Source: Mytilus californianus (lineage: Eukaryota; Mollusca; Bivalvia; Mytilida; Mytilidae). Taken from it: 64,000 nucleotides of DNA. The stretch spans positions 1,612,001 through 1,676,000 of the forward strand of contig NW_026262669.1 in NCBI RefSeq assembly GCF_021869535.1, written 5' to 3'. The position numbers were made by a program, and so were the translations under genes. The notes beneath the pieces are model-generated. The model worked only from the letters and a program-made list of their open reading frames with translations. It was not told the DNA's origin and did no database searches. Of this stretch, positions 1-10,916 are shown piece after piece. The first letter of the stretch is position 1. The number at the start of each line of letters is the position of its first letter.

Positions 1-804
1 CACAGTTACCTTTACAGTTCACTACTAGACACTGCTGATTAGTTAGCTACTGCAGCTTAATTGTAGGTTAACTACCAGAGATAATTTGCAGTTAGAGAAT
101 TTTTCACAAATTGTTACGGCTGTGTTATGAGTACTCTAATTAAATGTTTATTTAATCAGTATTTATTGTATATTAATTGAAAAATGAAACAAATACCAAA
201 TCAATTTCTTTCTTTTCCTTATCAAGCTTGAAAGCTGCCGTAAACGGATGTAAAAAGTTTTCAAATTATTTGTCCCTGTTTGGCTTCTTCATCCTCGGAA
301 GACTCGCAATCTTGATCCGACAACTAAACTATCCCTTCCTATACTTCTAATTTTGCTTTCTAATTGCATAAATCCTTCAAATTCTTCACTTTCGCTATCC
401 GATTTGAACAAAGAAGCCCATTCATCCGCCATTGTTTTAATCACATTCCGAACGTGTAAAATTCATCATAATTAAATGTAAACACACACAGTTTATAGAA
501 AAGGAATGTATGAGTTGAAAGATTATTCATTTGTAAAACCGAATTTCATTGGTTCATTTCGGGATTCCCCAACAGTTTTGTCCAATCTAAAGGGTTTTAA
601 CAGTGGTATATTTTACGGAACTACGCAAGTGTATGTTTACAGTGGATCTATCAGTCACTGCGAATACACACTTGATTATGCAAGCGGATTTATCAGTCAC
701 TGCGTACAGAACGATGATAAAAACCGTGTATATATCCGTCAGTGGTAGATAAAGAGTTAAAGATACATAGAAAGTTTGATGTATGTTTTATTGTTATATT
801 TCAG
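1..804 (+). other. Sin3 intron (partial), no exon recognised
   Basis: This stretch precedes the first Sin3 exon in the window and ends in a TTTCAG acceptor at 799-804. Open frames here, for example 506-748, have no recognisable similarity and no splice context. I read it as intron; the upstream Sin3 exons (PAH domains, HDAC-interaction region) lie outside the window. Confidence 0.6.
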
Positions 805-912
805 GGTTAGCGAAAGAACATAAACAAAGAATAAAGCAATTATTGAAACATTTCATTCCTGATTTATTTTATACTGCCAGAGGAGAGCTGAGTGACGATG
901 AACGAGATGATG
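805..912 (+). CDS. Sin3: Sin3 corepressor, exon 1 in window
   Basis: Sin3 is the scaffold of the nuclear Sin3-HDAC complex, which is recruited by transcription factors to deacetylate histones. This exon encodes KHFIPDLFYTARGELSDDER, a good match to the segment just upstream of the Sin3 C-terminal domain in animals (HHFIPDL...RGELSDDE pattern). It is bounded by a TTTCAG acceptor and a GTAAGT donor at 913. It enters with two bases of a split codon and leaves in phase 1, which fits the next exon. The gene is incomplete because its 5' exons are outside the window. Confidence 0.88.
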
Positions 913-1074
913 GTAAGTCTTTGTATAGAAGTTATTTATGTTACACTGAGCCAGGGGAACAGAGTAACTTTGAAAGGTACTAATGTAAGTCTTTTGATAG
1001 AAATTATTAAGAGCACAACAACCAGAAGCATATTTGATCTTCTTGCTTTGTTAAGAAGTGCAAGTTTTAATTAA

Positions 1075-1620
1075 AGTGGTCAGGGCCATATAGTTTTACC
1101 CTTATCTGTCATTCCACAACAAACAGTTAAACAGACTTTTTTTCTAGACACCTTCACATATTGAGCTGATTTTTAGTATATGAGTCTTCTATGATGAGTT
1201 ACAGATCAAGTTTACCTTTGGTTCCACTCCCCTGATTTCTACCAAAACTACAGTCTTTGGACTTTGAAAATTCATGAAAATTACTGTTATACAGACTTTC
1301 ATTCTCAAATTTCCACTCATAAAAATGGCTTTTAGCATTTTTTGGAAGTGGGGCCATTCTTGTTGTTCTGACTCATCTAGTCAGAAATTAAACCTATGTT
1401 AACTAGCTTGATTTTGCAAACGTGTGAAATTTCAGGTATATTTTTTTTTCTTGCAATGAAATCAAATTCTGACAATATTTCTTTGTGTAAATTTGATTTT
1501 AAGGGAATATCAAAATTCTCAAATTTCCACTCCTAAAAAAAGCTTTTTTTTGCAAGTTGGGCCATTTGTGTTGTTCTGACTCCTCTAGTCAGAATATCAA
1601 AGAAAACAGACTGGATAAAT
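1075..1620 (+). repeat. Dispersed repeat family D (GGCCATATAGTTTTACCC type)
   Basis: This lies in Sin3 intron 1 of the window. The stretch starting GGGCCATATAGTTTTACCC recurs near 61040. Two internal stretches (about 1300-1385 and 1520-1605) repeat a block with TTCTCAAATTTCCACTC and TTGTTCTGACTC-TCTAGTCAGAA. There is no coding capacity. Confidence 0.6.
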
Positions 1621-1910
1621 AAATAAGTTTGGTCCTATAACTTCAAAATTTGAACTAAATTAAGATAAACTACTTAACAGTAGAACAGTCTGCACCAAAA
1701 TCTTTTCCGAATACTAGTCTGAAGACCAATATTTCTATATTTTTCTTATGTGTCTAAACAAAATTTTTATTAGTCCAAATAAAGATTGACTAGTCTAGGG
1801 CATCCGTCTAATGGCTAACGTTGCAGACTGGTAGAAGATATTCGTCAACCAAGCCCTGTTGTTATAATGCTTAAATCTGATACAATTACGAAAACATTTC
1901 TGTTTTGTAG

Positions 1911-2146
1911 AAGATGGTAGTGATCATGATGAAGAAAAAGAAGATATCAAAGACAAAGTGAAAGTAGAAAAAGAAGATAAAGTGAAAGTAGAAAATGAAA
2001 GTAAAGAAGAAGATAAAGAAAATGTCCCTGTTAAGGAGGAGTCGATGGAAGTAGATGCAGATGTAAAAACAGAAGAAGATTTGTTAAAAGAAGAGACACC
2101 AATGGTTAATGGAGACATTAATAATGAAGATTCAGATATGGATGAT
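1911..2146 (+). CDS. Sin3: Sin3 exon 2 in window, acidic linker
   Basis: Encodes a low-complexity Lys/Glu/Asp-rich linker (KVKVEKEDKVKVENESKEED and so on) ending in EDSDMDD. It carries two tandem KEDKVKVE-like units near its start. Animal Sin3 proteins have a similar acidic, poorly conserved insert before the C-terminal domain. The acceptor is TTTTGTAG at 1910 and the donor GTAAGA at 2147. Phase 1 in and phase 0 out match the neighbouring exons. Confidence 0.82.
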
Positions 2147-2897
2147 GTAAGAGTTATTTCCCTTGAAAAAAGATTTAGATTGATAGAAATTAAGTATATT
2201 TCTGCCTATGCAAGTTTTGAATTTTTTCTCCAATGGAAAAGTTAATAAAATTATAGTGCTTGCATCTTATCAGCTTTGTCCAGAAAATATTTTATAAAGA
2301 TTTAAACCTGTTTCAGAAAGTAGTCATGGTGTGTGAATATATCTTTTCTACCTACAATTTTAGGGTCAAATGGAAATTAAATCATTTCAAAATATTGTGT
2401 TAATATATTGCTTTGCATAATGTAATGCTGCAGTGTTTGATTTTAAGTTTGCAATGAAAATTGTTGATAATGCTGGAATGCTGTTTAACTTCCAGTGGCA
2501 AATATTTCAGGCATATCTGGATGGGAACATTTGATATGAATATTAACCCTGCTTTGTATTAATCTGACAAGCTAAGCCAAATTTGATTGTGTTAGTTCAC
2601 AAGGTAACATCATGTAGATAAACATGTAACCCTACCGAGGCACATTATTCTGACTCCAAACCGACCAGCCTTTGCTCCTACTCCAAATGCCACATGGATA
2701 ATGGAAAAACAGCAAATACCAATTTTCAAGGTTTTAATATGATTCAGCCTTACCCACTACATACAACCGGCATTCCAGGCAAGCATGAGACACTATGTAT
2801 ATCCCGGCGAGGGAAGAACAAAAATTTGCAGATTTAACATTGTTGTGCTGATATTTAGAGTATACATGTGATATATATACATATATTTATTTTACAG

Positions 2898-3081
2898 GAT
2901 GATGTGTATACATTAATGCATATAAACAATAACTGGTACCTATTTTTCCGACTCCACCATATATTGTGTGACCGGCTATACAAGATATACTCCTATTCAA
3001 ATAAGATTGCTGCAGAGGAAGCACTTTGTCGGAAAGATCGAAAGGAATCAACGGCTATAGCTCTCAGACTAAAGGCCCCAA
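2898..3081 (+). CDS. Sin3: Sin3 exon 3 in window, start of C-terminal domain
   Basis: Encodes VYTLMHINNNWYLFFRLHHI followed by LCDRLYKIYSYSNKI, matching the strongly conserved [20 protein letters not shown] core that opens the Sin3 C-terminal domain. The rest (KESTAIALRLKAPS) matches the segment before the VEDYY motif. The acceptor is TTTTACAG at 2897 and the donor GTAAGT at 3082. It exits in phase 1 and joins GTGAAGTGG of the next exon to read [10 protein letters not shown] decayed partial copy of its 3' end lies about 70 bp downstream (see findings). Confidence 0.93.
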
Positions 3082-3265
3082 GTAAGTCTTCATACAACAC
3101 CTTTAGCACTTATACATACAACAGCTATAGCTCTCAGACTGTAGGCCCAAAATTCTAGAAACAGAACTATATATATAAAAACTAGGAGCTTCAAAGAACA
3201 CATTATTAATGATGTATGTACAATGGAAAAATACCAAAATTCAGACGAGATAAAGTATTCAGATA

Positions 3266-3320
3266 TAGTATGATAATAAAGAGATGTAGCATGATTGCCA
3301 ATAGGGGGAACTATCCACCA
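3266..3320 (+). repeat. Family A fragment in Sin3 intron
   Basis: GATGTAGCATGATTGCCAAT and ACTATCCACCAGAGAC match the start of the dispersed family A repeat found intact near 39480 and 54090. It is truncated and diverged. Confidence 0.5.
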
Positions 3321-3704
3321 GAGACTAAAGGATAAGGATGTAAACAATTTTAAATATTTAAATTCAAGGCACAATTTCATCAAATAGGATCTCTCATAGG
3401 ACAGAACTTTGAGTGAGGTCAAAAGTCTCCATATTAATTTCTAATTCCATTAAAAGGATGGAAAGAAAATTCTATATTTTGACATTTTGTTGGTTATTTG
3501 TGGCTGTATGCCCATTTGATTTATCCAAAACTACTCCCCAAGAAGTTATATTGGTTGTAGGAGGATTTTGGAAGACCTTTTCGACTCTCACATCCTTTTT
3601 AATATTTTAATAGAATAGCCTTAAGAAAGTACTAAACCAATAAAAATAAGAAAAGACCATTTGTTTTATATATGTATCATTTGTGTAATTTGGTGGGTTT
3701 GTAG

Positions 3705-3874
3705 GTGAAGTGGAACCTGATGAATATTACTCCTACTTCCTGGAAATGGTCAAAAGTTTACTGGACGGCAACATGGAACCTACTCAATACGAGGACCAGT
3801 TACGGGAGATGTACGGGATTCATGCCTACATAGCATTTACTATGGATAAATTGGTCCAGAACCTAGTCAGACAG
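3705..3874 (+). CDS. Sin3: Sin3 exon 4 in window
   Basis: Encodes [20 protein letters not shown] followed by [15 protein letters not shown] and [20 protein letters not shown]. This is among the most conserved parts of Sin3 (vertebrate pattern EDYYPAFLDMVRSLLDGN...[21 protein letters not shown]). The acceptor is TTTGTAG at 3704 and the donor CAG/GTAAGT at 3875. It exits in phase 0. Confidence 0.95.
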
Positions 3875-4015
3875 GTAAGTAGTAGGAGTTAATATGGCAA
3901 CATTAATTACAAGGACCACTTTCTACACAAAGTATTGCACTTGTACAATGTGGCCGTATACCTCCAACAATCCACTATTACTCATTATTTGTCTTAGTTG
4001 ACTAGTAGCCATTTA

Positions 4016-4345
4016 CTACCCATAGTTTTGTGATAGAATGTTATTTTTATCTGATGTTGGGGCAGTACATTCCTGGAGGCTGTTCTGGTCACATTCAAAC
4101 AAATTCCACTGAATCAATGTTATTGCCCTGCAATGAGGCTGAGGGAGCCCTCTAGTTTTCACTTTGTCTGTCTGTCTGTCTGTCAACAATTTTTGTGAAT
4201 TCAAAAAACTCCCCAAGTGTATGAAGTTTTACACAGATGCTGTCCATTTTTATGCCCTCGCCATAGCATCATCTGTGTCCCATGGACACATTCCCCATTT
4301 ATTTGTGTGTAAACATTTGCAAAATCATTTAAAAAAAAAGTTTTT
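4016..4345. repeat. Dispersed repeat remnant with (TGTC)n
   Basis: Intronic. It has a short TGTC microsatellite (4165-4184). A following stretch with GCATCATCTGTGTCC and CCCATTTATTT matches the sequence at the right end of the ATGCCCCC element near 62460. I read it as an old fragment of that family. Confidence 0.45.
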
Positions 4346-4629
4346 GAAAGAAAATTTGATAATCAACTTTGGGGAAAACTTAATAGGTCTTGTTAAAAAA
4401 TCACAAATTTTAAGAAACATTTTTTTGTGATAGGATTTTGATGAAATTGATGTATTGGTTTAATATGCTAATATTCATTGATTTTTTGTGTCAAAAATTG
4501 AATATTGGTGGGGGGAATTGTGGTAAAAAATAATTTTTTATCAATTTTTTTTTTTGAGAAACAAAACTTAGAAGGCTGCTGCATTCCACTATTTAACCAT
4601 TCACTTCCACAAGATCTTTTTACATTTAG

Positions 4630-4812
4630 GTACAAAATATGGTCTGTGAAGACACAAGCTGTAAAATCCATAGCATGTTCCAAGATGAGAGGAAGAATCG
4701 TGCCACTGGTGGCCGTGTAGCCACATACCACCAACGTTCCAATGCTGAATTGGCTTACCAGAAAGCTACAGAGCATTTACTGACAGATGAAAACTGCTTT
4801 AAGGCCATGCTG
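4630..4812 (+). CDS. Sin3: Sin3 exon 5 in window
   Basis: A 61-codon exon with no internal start. It encodes VQNMVCEDTSCKIHSMFQDE, then RATGGRV, QRSNAELAYQKATEHLL and TDENCFKAML. This matches the Sin3 segment with ATGGQL, YQRKAEQLM and SDENCFK. The acceptor is ACATTTAG at 4629. The donor is CTG/GTATAA at 4813, weaker than the others but the only one that keeps phase 0 into the next exon. Confidence 0.9.
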
Positions 4813-5179
4813 GTATAAATACTAAATCAATTAAGATATTACAACCTTCTACCTCTTATGTGATAAAATCCTTGTTAAATCTGATCGGTACTGTAAAAAA
4901 AACAATCCAAATAAAAGTAGAGGTTTTTTTGGGCATATCTTTGCTTTTGACTAATCACCCGAATCACAACAAATTCTTATTACAGCAGTCACAAAAATTG
5001 TTCACTTATTCACATTGTGAAGTTTCATTTTTATTTTAAATGGTGTTATAAGCATTTGTTTTGAGTTTAGCAAGACTATTAAATAAGACTTGTTTTAAAG
5101 TATGACTTCCAATCAGTATTAATTTGACATCCATTAACAGCTAAATTTTGATAGCTACATAATGATAATTCTATTTCAG

Positions 5180-5355
5180 TTTAAACGTGACTGTAAATTA
5201 ACGTTAGAGTTATTGGACACTGAGCATGAGCAGTCAGATGATCCTGTCGAGGTCGAGCGATGGTCAGAGTATGTAGAGAAATATGTGGCTAACGATGACA
5301 CGGTGTCGGAGGATCTAAAAGATCAACTTGCCAGAAAACCTGTGTTCTTACCAAG
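5180..5355 (+). CDS. Sin3: Sin3 exon 6 in window
   Basis: Encodes CKLTLELLDTEHEQSDDPVE followed by ERWSEYVEKYV and LARKPVFLPR. This corresponds to the Sin3 motif LTIELLDTE...SDDPVEAERWSDYVERY...LAQKPVFLPRN. The acceptor is TATTTCAG at 5179 and the donor AG/GTATTT at 5356. The last Arg codon is split (AG then A), consistent with the next exon starting AAATGTTCGA. Confidence 0.94.
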
Positions 5356-5402
5356 GTATTTACTAACATTAATTCTCTATTTTACTGACACAAATTGAAT
5401 TT

Positions 5403-5882
5403 TGGCTAATATTACGTCCCAAAATTGGTTTCCGTTCTCTAACTTTAGTTTGCCTCAACCAAATGTTATGAAAATTATACACAATGCTCATTACCACAAA
5501 ACTCAGATCAAGTAAAAATTTGGGTAGTGTTACTTTTACCGTTCTTCAGTTATGCCCCTTTATAAACATAAAAATTGCAGAATTTTTCGTTTCCATTTTC
5601 TATCAAGTTTGCCTCAACCAAATGTTATGAAACTTATACATAATGCTTATTACCACATAATACAGATCAAGTTGGAAATTGGGTGGCGTCACTTATACCG
5701 TTCTTGAGTTATGCCCCTTTATAAACATAAAATTGCTGAAATTTTCGTTTCCGTTCTCTAACTTTAGTTTGCCTCAACCAAATGCTATGAAACTTATACA
5801 CAATGCTTATTACCACAAGACACACATCAAGTTTGAATTTTGGTGGTGTCACTTTAACCATTCTAGAGTTATGCCCCTTTTT
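5403..5882 (+). repeat. Tandem ~155-bp repeat, GTTATGCCCCTTT family
   Basis: Three tandem units of about 155 bp, each with TTTGCCTCAACCAAATG, TTATTACCACA and AGTTATGCCCCTTTATA. The same units form the body of the ATGCCCCC element at 61135-62463. The array sits in Sin3 intron 6 of the window and is directly followed by the GGTCGTAT element. Confidence 0.75.
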
Positions 5883-7470
5883 ATACGACCGCAAACAAAT
5901 TTTTGTGGTCGTATATTGGTATGCCGTTGGCGTCGTCGTCGTCCGGCGTCGTCGTCCGAAGACGCATTAGTTTTCGCACTCTAACTTTAGTTTAAGTGAA
6001 TGGATCTCTATGAAATTTTACCATAAGGTTCAATACCACAAAAGGAAGGTGGGGATTGATTTTGGGGGTTATGGTACCAACAGTTAAGAAATTAGGGGCC
6101 AAAAAGGGGCCAAAAATAAGCATTTTCTAGATTCCAGACAATAACTGTGGAACGGTGTATGGATCTCTCTGAAATTATACTACAAGTTTCCATACCACAA
6201 AGGGATGGTTAGGATTTGCTTTGGGGGGTTATTGCTCAAACCGTTTAAGAATTAGGGGCAAAAAAGGGGGAAAAACAAGGTTGTTCTCATTAATGGACAA
6301 ATACTTTAGTACAAAACATAATTTAAAGCAGTGTAAGGGAGATAAATCAAATACATCATTGAAATTATCTCCCTTACACTGCTTTTAAATTATGTATAAA
6401 GTAATGGTTAATGAACAATTAAGATAATTTAAAACAGTGTAAGGGAGGTAATCCAAATACAACGCTTTGGTTACTTCCCTTACACTGCTTTTAAATTATG
6501 TTTAAAGAAATGCATATTTATAAAGGAAGACCAGTATGGCGCATTAGATTTGTAAAATCTTTGACCACATTTATTTATTTGTTTTCCCGAATCTAACCGT
6601 GTATTTAGATTTTTAATTTTGGGTCCAGTTTTCAAATTGGTCTACATTAAGGTCCAAAGGGTCCAAAATTAAACTTTGTTTGATTTTAACAAAAATTGAA
6701 TATATGGGGTTCTTTGATATGCTGAATCTAAACATGTATTTAGATTTTTGATTTTTGGCCCAGTTTTCAAGTTGGTCCAAATTGGGGTCCAAAATTAAAC
6801 TTTGTTTTATTTCAACAAAAATTGAATATATGGGGTTCTTTGATATGCTGCATCTAACCATGTATTTAGATTTTTTATTTGAGGACCCCGCTATCAAATT
6901 GGTTCATATTGAGGTCAAAAGGGTCCAAAATTAAACTTTGTTTGATTTCATCAAAAATTGAATTATTGGGGTTCTTTGATATGCTAAATCTAACCGTGTT
7001 TTTAGATATTTATTTTGGGTCCCGTTTTTTTTAATTGGTCTACATTAAGGTCCAAAGGGTCCAAAATTAAACTTAGTTTGATTTTAACAAAAATTGATTT
7101 CTTGGGGTTCTTTGATATGCTGAATCTAAACATGTGTTTAGATTTTTGATTATGGGACCAGTTTTCAAGTTTGTCCAAGTTGGGGTCCAAAATTAAACTT
7201 TGTTTGATTTGAACAAAAATTGAATATATGGGGTTCTTTGATATGCTGAATCTAACCATGTATTTTGATTTTGGACATTGGACCATAATAGGTAAATTAA
7301 AAAAATTGAAGTTCTTAGACCACATTCTTTCTGTGTCAGAAACCTATGCTGTGTCAAATATTTAATCACAATCCAAATTCAGAGCTGTATCAAGCTTGAA
7401 TGTTGTGTCCATACTTGCCCCAACTGTTCAGGGTTCGACCTCTGCGGTCGTATCAAGCTGCGAAGCATTT
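5883..7470 (+). mobile_element. GGTCGTAT element, copy 1 (non-autonomous)
   Basis: The left end is a hairpin, ATACGACC at 5883-5890 and GGTCGTAT at 5907-5914. The right end carries CTGCGGTCGTATCAAGCTGC (7443-7462). The body contains repeated stretches on the pattern GGATCTCT-TGAAATT-TAC and GGGGCCAAAAAGGGG, then direct repeats with GGGTCCAAAATTAAACTTTG. There are two internal hairpins near 6325-6490. No transposase frame was found. A larger copy lies at 56703-59949. Insertion is in a T-rich target in a Sin3 intron. The family is recognised only as a recurring element; its class is unknown to me. Confidence 0.7.
6325..6385. repeat. Perfect 21-bp hairpin inside GGTCGTAT element
   Basis: The arm at 6325-6345 (AAAGCAGTGTAAGGGAGATA plus A) is exactly complementary to 6365-6385, with a 19-nt loop. 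A second imperfect hairpin of the same sequence spans 6431-6491. Related words (AGCAGTGTAAGG) recur at 57513 and 58590 in the other copy. Confidence 0.85.
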
Positions 7471-7477
7471 TATTTTT

Positions 7478-7800
7478 CTAGGAGTTGTGCCCCTTTGAAC
7501 TAAGAATTTTGGCCTAAATATACTACTGCAATAGTTGTCATCGCAACTCCTCTGAAACCACAAAACAGAATTTCATGATACTTTGTAGTTAATGAGGACA
7601 CACTATGTAGATGTGCATATCGACAGGAAATTAGGACTCAATTTTTTTTCTAGGAGTAATGCCCCTTTAAATGTAGAATTTTGGCCTATACTGCCGTAAC
7701 AGTTTGTCATCGCAACTCCTCTGAAACCGCACAACAGAATTTCATGACACATTGTAGTTAATGAGGACATAATATGCAGATGTGTATTTATCAGTTAACT
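7478..7800 (+). repeat. Two tandem ~180-bp units (CGCAACTCCTCTGAAACC)
   Basis: Two similar units share TAGGAGT-TGCCCCTTT, TGTCATCGCAACTCCTCTGA and TTAATGAGGACA. They lie immediately right of the GGTCGTAT element in the Sin3 intron. Non-coding. Confidence 0.65.
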
Positions 7801-7930
7801 TTTTAGGAGTTATAAGTCTTTGAACTTAGGAATCTGGTGAGATTTTGTTTGCCCAGTGACATTGTGAAGGTGTGGGGTATGTGAAGGTACTCACAAAGGT
7901 TCTTAAGTTATATCCTTATATCTCTTACAG

Positions 7931-8150
7931 AAATGTTCGACAATGGCGACAAAGGAACAAGAATGAGAAAAGGAAAGATGAAGAAGAACAGGAAGATGGT
8001 GGCTCCACCTCTCCCAAAGCTAATACCGATGACATGGACATTATGGACAACACAGAGTGTAAATTTAATGTCAACTCGTTTAAAATTGTCTACGTCGTCA
8101 ACAGTGAATACTACCTCTATAAAAGGACAGCTCTTACTAAAGCTAGAGAG
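7931..8150 (+). CDS. Sin3: Sin3 exon 7 in window
   Basis: Begins with the base completing the split Arg, then NVRQWRQRNKNEKRKDEEEQ, a charged linker, and ECKFNVNSFKIVYVVNSEYY then LYKRTALTKARE. This matches the Sin3 C-terminal segment LECRFKLNSYKMVYV...EDYMYRRTALLRA. The acceptor is TCTTACAG at 7930 and the donor GAG/GTGAGT at 8151. It leaves in phase 0. Confidence 0.93.
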
Positions 8151-8539
8151 GTGAGTTAATAAAATGATCATATGTTGTACATAGGGGAGACTACGTTTGT
8201 AAACTTACAGCTCTTGAATTATACTATCAATCATAAGTTTATAAATTGCCAATAAACTGAAGACTTTGTTCTGATTTTTGTTAAACCTTATCCCACTAGA
8301 TATGTGGCATTCAATTTAAAAATTGTAAGGTTGGGCAATTAAAAACGACCTTGAATTAAACTTGTGTTATCCACTCTGGTAAATTTTCCTCAAGAGGTCA
8401 ATACTGGTAGATTCAATTCTAAAATGGTAAATACAAGAAGATAATATTTGATTTCAAGCAAAACCATTAGTTAGCTGAAAGGAATGATAGTAAATCTGTT
8501 ATAAGCATCACTTAACTAACACACTATTTATCATTTCAG

Positions 8540-8782
8540 TCTCACAAGAGAGTGTCATTAAAGATGCATGAAAAGTTTGAAAACCTGGTGTCTAAGTGGC
8601 GAGAGGAAAATGTCACTGAAGACATGATGGAGAATAGCGAGCAATGGATTATGGGAGAAACGGGTGATGTCAGACCGAGTGAGACGACGAAACATCTTAT
8701 ATCAGACCACAACCGATCTCCTTACTACGATTATCATAAATACAAAGCTGTTTTCTTTAAAGAGTCAGAAACAGATGAATAA
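8540..8782 (+). CDS. Sin3: Sin3 terminal coding exon
   Basis: Encodes SHKRVSLKMHEKFENLVSKW, then W-R-E-E, EQWIMGE, and a divergent tail ending KYKAVFFKESETDE with a TAA stop at 8780-8782. The family equivalent is [20 protein letters not shown] with a WLMGEG motif and a C-terminal KYRV-Y. The acceptor is ATTTCAG at 8539. The tail after the conserved Trp-Leu/Ile-Met-Gly motif is shorter and less alike than in vertebrates. The eight exons together give about 460 codons of C-terminal Sin3. Confidence 0.93.
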   Translation, partial: SHKRVSLKMHEKFENLVSKWREENVTEDMMENSEQWIMGETGDVRPSETTKHLISDHNRSPYYDYHKYKAVFFKESETDE

Positions 8783-9420
8783 ATGTTCTTACCTGATGAG
8801 TTTATTCAGTTAGGAAATCTGGTTATACGTTATAGATTGTGTTATTGCCTGAAATACTTTTTACAAGGACTATTCCATTTAAACTGAAAGGGGAGGGAGG
8901 GATAGAAAGTTTTATTTTTCAGAACATGGATCAGGGATCATTTACGGTTGTATGTCTAATTGATGTGTGCAAAATTATTGAAGAAAAGTATGCTGGTTGT
9001 AGGGGTACTTTAGAAGTCCCTTCGTTCACATTTTAATGGAATAGTCCTCCCTTCATACACATTTTAATGGAATAGTCCTAACAATGAAAGAGTTGACCTA
9101 CCAAATTTAAGTATCATATCTTTTTACACAATTTGGTAAATATTCTGAATTGTTTATTACTTACCTCATAACTAAGAAAATGTTCTATATGTACTTCACA
9201 ACTTTAGTTAACTTTTTGAATTACACTGCCAGAATGGCAAACATTAATTAAGGAAAAAATAAGAACTTGTTGAGTTTTGTGTTTTATTTTAGTTTATACA
9301 GAAATGAATTATGACTTCAGCTGTTAAAGTTTTCAATTCAAAGTATGTAAATATGAAGAGATTACTGTATTTGAAATATTTAACTGCATTATAGAAAACT
9401 ACCAGCATTCAATAAATGTA
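8783..9420 (+). other. Probable Sin3 3' UTR
   Basis: No further exon was found. An AATAAA hexamer at 9411-9416, about 630 bp past the stop, is a candidate polyadenylation signal. A short tandem duplication with CACATTTTAATGGAATAGTC occurs at 9019-9080. The true transcript end cannot be fixed from the sequence alone. Confidence 0.4.
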
Positions 9421-10460
9421 TGCATTGATATGGGTAAAGTACTGCTGCACCACAAACACTTCAGCCTCTTTTCAATATGGTATTCAATGCATTTGTTAAG
9501 AGTCAGAAGGCACTTTTAATCAACACCAAGCATAATTAATAATTTTCTCTGACTGTTCTGGACATTTTTCTAAAATGATTTTCCCTGCCATGCAGAATTG
9601 ATTATTGTTCTGACCATTTTTCTAAAACTTTCCCCACCCATCAAATTTTGATAAAAGTGCTTATCACCTCCCCTCCTCATACAAACAGTTCTGGAACACC
9701 CCCTGGAATAAGAAACATTGCAGACAATATGTAAGGACGATTTGAAGACAAAATAATATTTACAGAGCTAATATCACTGCCATATCTCTGATCACATGAC
9801 TGATAAAATGGCTGCAATCTCTTATAATATCATGTATGTTTCATATTTTAACTATGTTGATGATAATAAACTTAGGTTTGTCCCAAATAACGTATAAATT
9901 TATTAATGTTTCCATGTAAACCACCTGCTTACTACAACCTCCTGCTTACTACAACGGTTTGGTATTTTTTATGTCATCACATTATAATTGTTTGACATAT
10001 GAAGACTGTAACACTCCACCCCAAAAGACATGTTGATAAATAGAATTGATTTTCAGTAACAGGAGACTTTATTTTTGAAATAATTCTAATTATACCTTTC
10101 TGGCATGCTAAACAAACACCAATACAGTAAATGAAAATAAAGAATGGCCCTGTCAGTAAAGATGGCATCAATCTGGTCAAAAAATTACTGAAGGCTGGTC
10201 AGTAATGTGAGGATGACCACTTATTTTGGTCTTAATATTGACTACCTTAAAGAAGTCAGGACATTATGTAATTCTATGTAAATATTGTGTGATAAATTGT
10301 AACATTAAACCAGTCAATAATGTAAATATTTGACCAATGAAATCTGTTTATTTATATGTTAGATAGACATTGTACATACCAGTTTTTACATTGAATCATC
10401 TTATCATTAATATCAAATTAAAAAAAATTACAATGTACAATTTGTTTTATTTATCAGTCC
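9421..10460. other. Intergenic, nothing recognised
   Basis: AT-rich sequence without a supported exon, hairpin or repeat. A 67-codon minus-strand frame at 9977-10180 has no family features. Confidence 0.5.
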
Positions 10461-10745
10461 AGGATTCCTCCAAATGTATGAGGCAATTTGACATACAGTG
10501 CTAGACTGTAATTTTATTGGTCCAATAAATCCGTTCAATTAACATTTTGTCAAGGAAATACAAGGACGGAAAATACTTCCCACAAAAGGTATGAGGCAAT
10601 TTGACATACAATGCTTGACTGTAATTTCATTGTTGCCATAAGTCTGTCCATTTAACACAGAAACACAAAAGAAAGACAACTATCCACCAGAGTTCAAATG
10701 AAGTGGATGTAAGAAGTCATAGGTCACCATATGTCCATCTATGTG
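10460..10745 (+). repeat. Direct duplication plus family A fragment
   Basis: ATGAGGCAATTTGACATACA occurs near 10479 and again near 10593, with about 113-bp spacing and similar flanks. It is followed by a family A fragment (about 10672-10740) with ACTATCCACCAGAG and ATAGGTCACCATATG. Confidence 0.6.
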
Positions 10746-10916
10746 TATAAACTTCCGAGTGCCGGAGGTGGTTGGCTTGACCCCTGGCTGTGTAAATCTG
10801 ATAATTTTAATGGTATTTTGTATTTCTCTGCAGATCATGGAACATTTAAAAAGAAGAGCAGGTTGACTCTTGTGTCAGAATAATTTTTGATATAAGATAT
10901 TATAAATGGGGTTCAT

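Noticed and set aside
506-748. 80-codon open frame before the first Sin3 exon
   Set aside because: No Sin3 similarity and no acceptor/donor pair in the right phase. It also contains a short internal repeat (TATCAGTCACTGCG), so intron is more likely.
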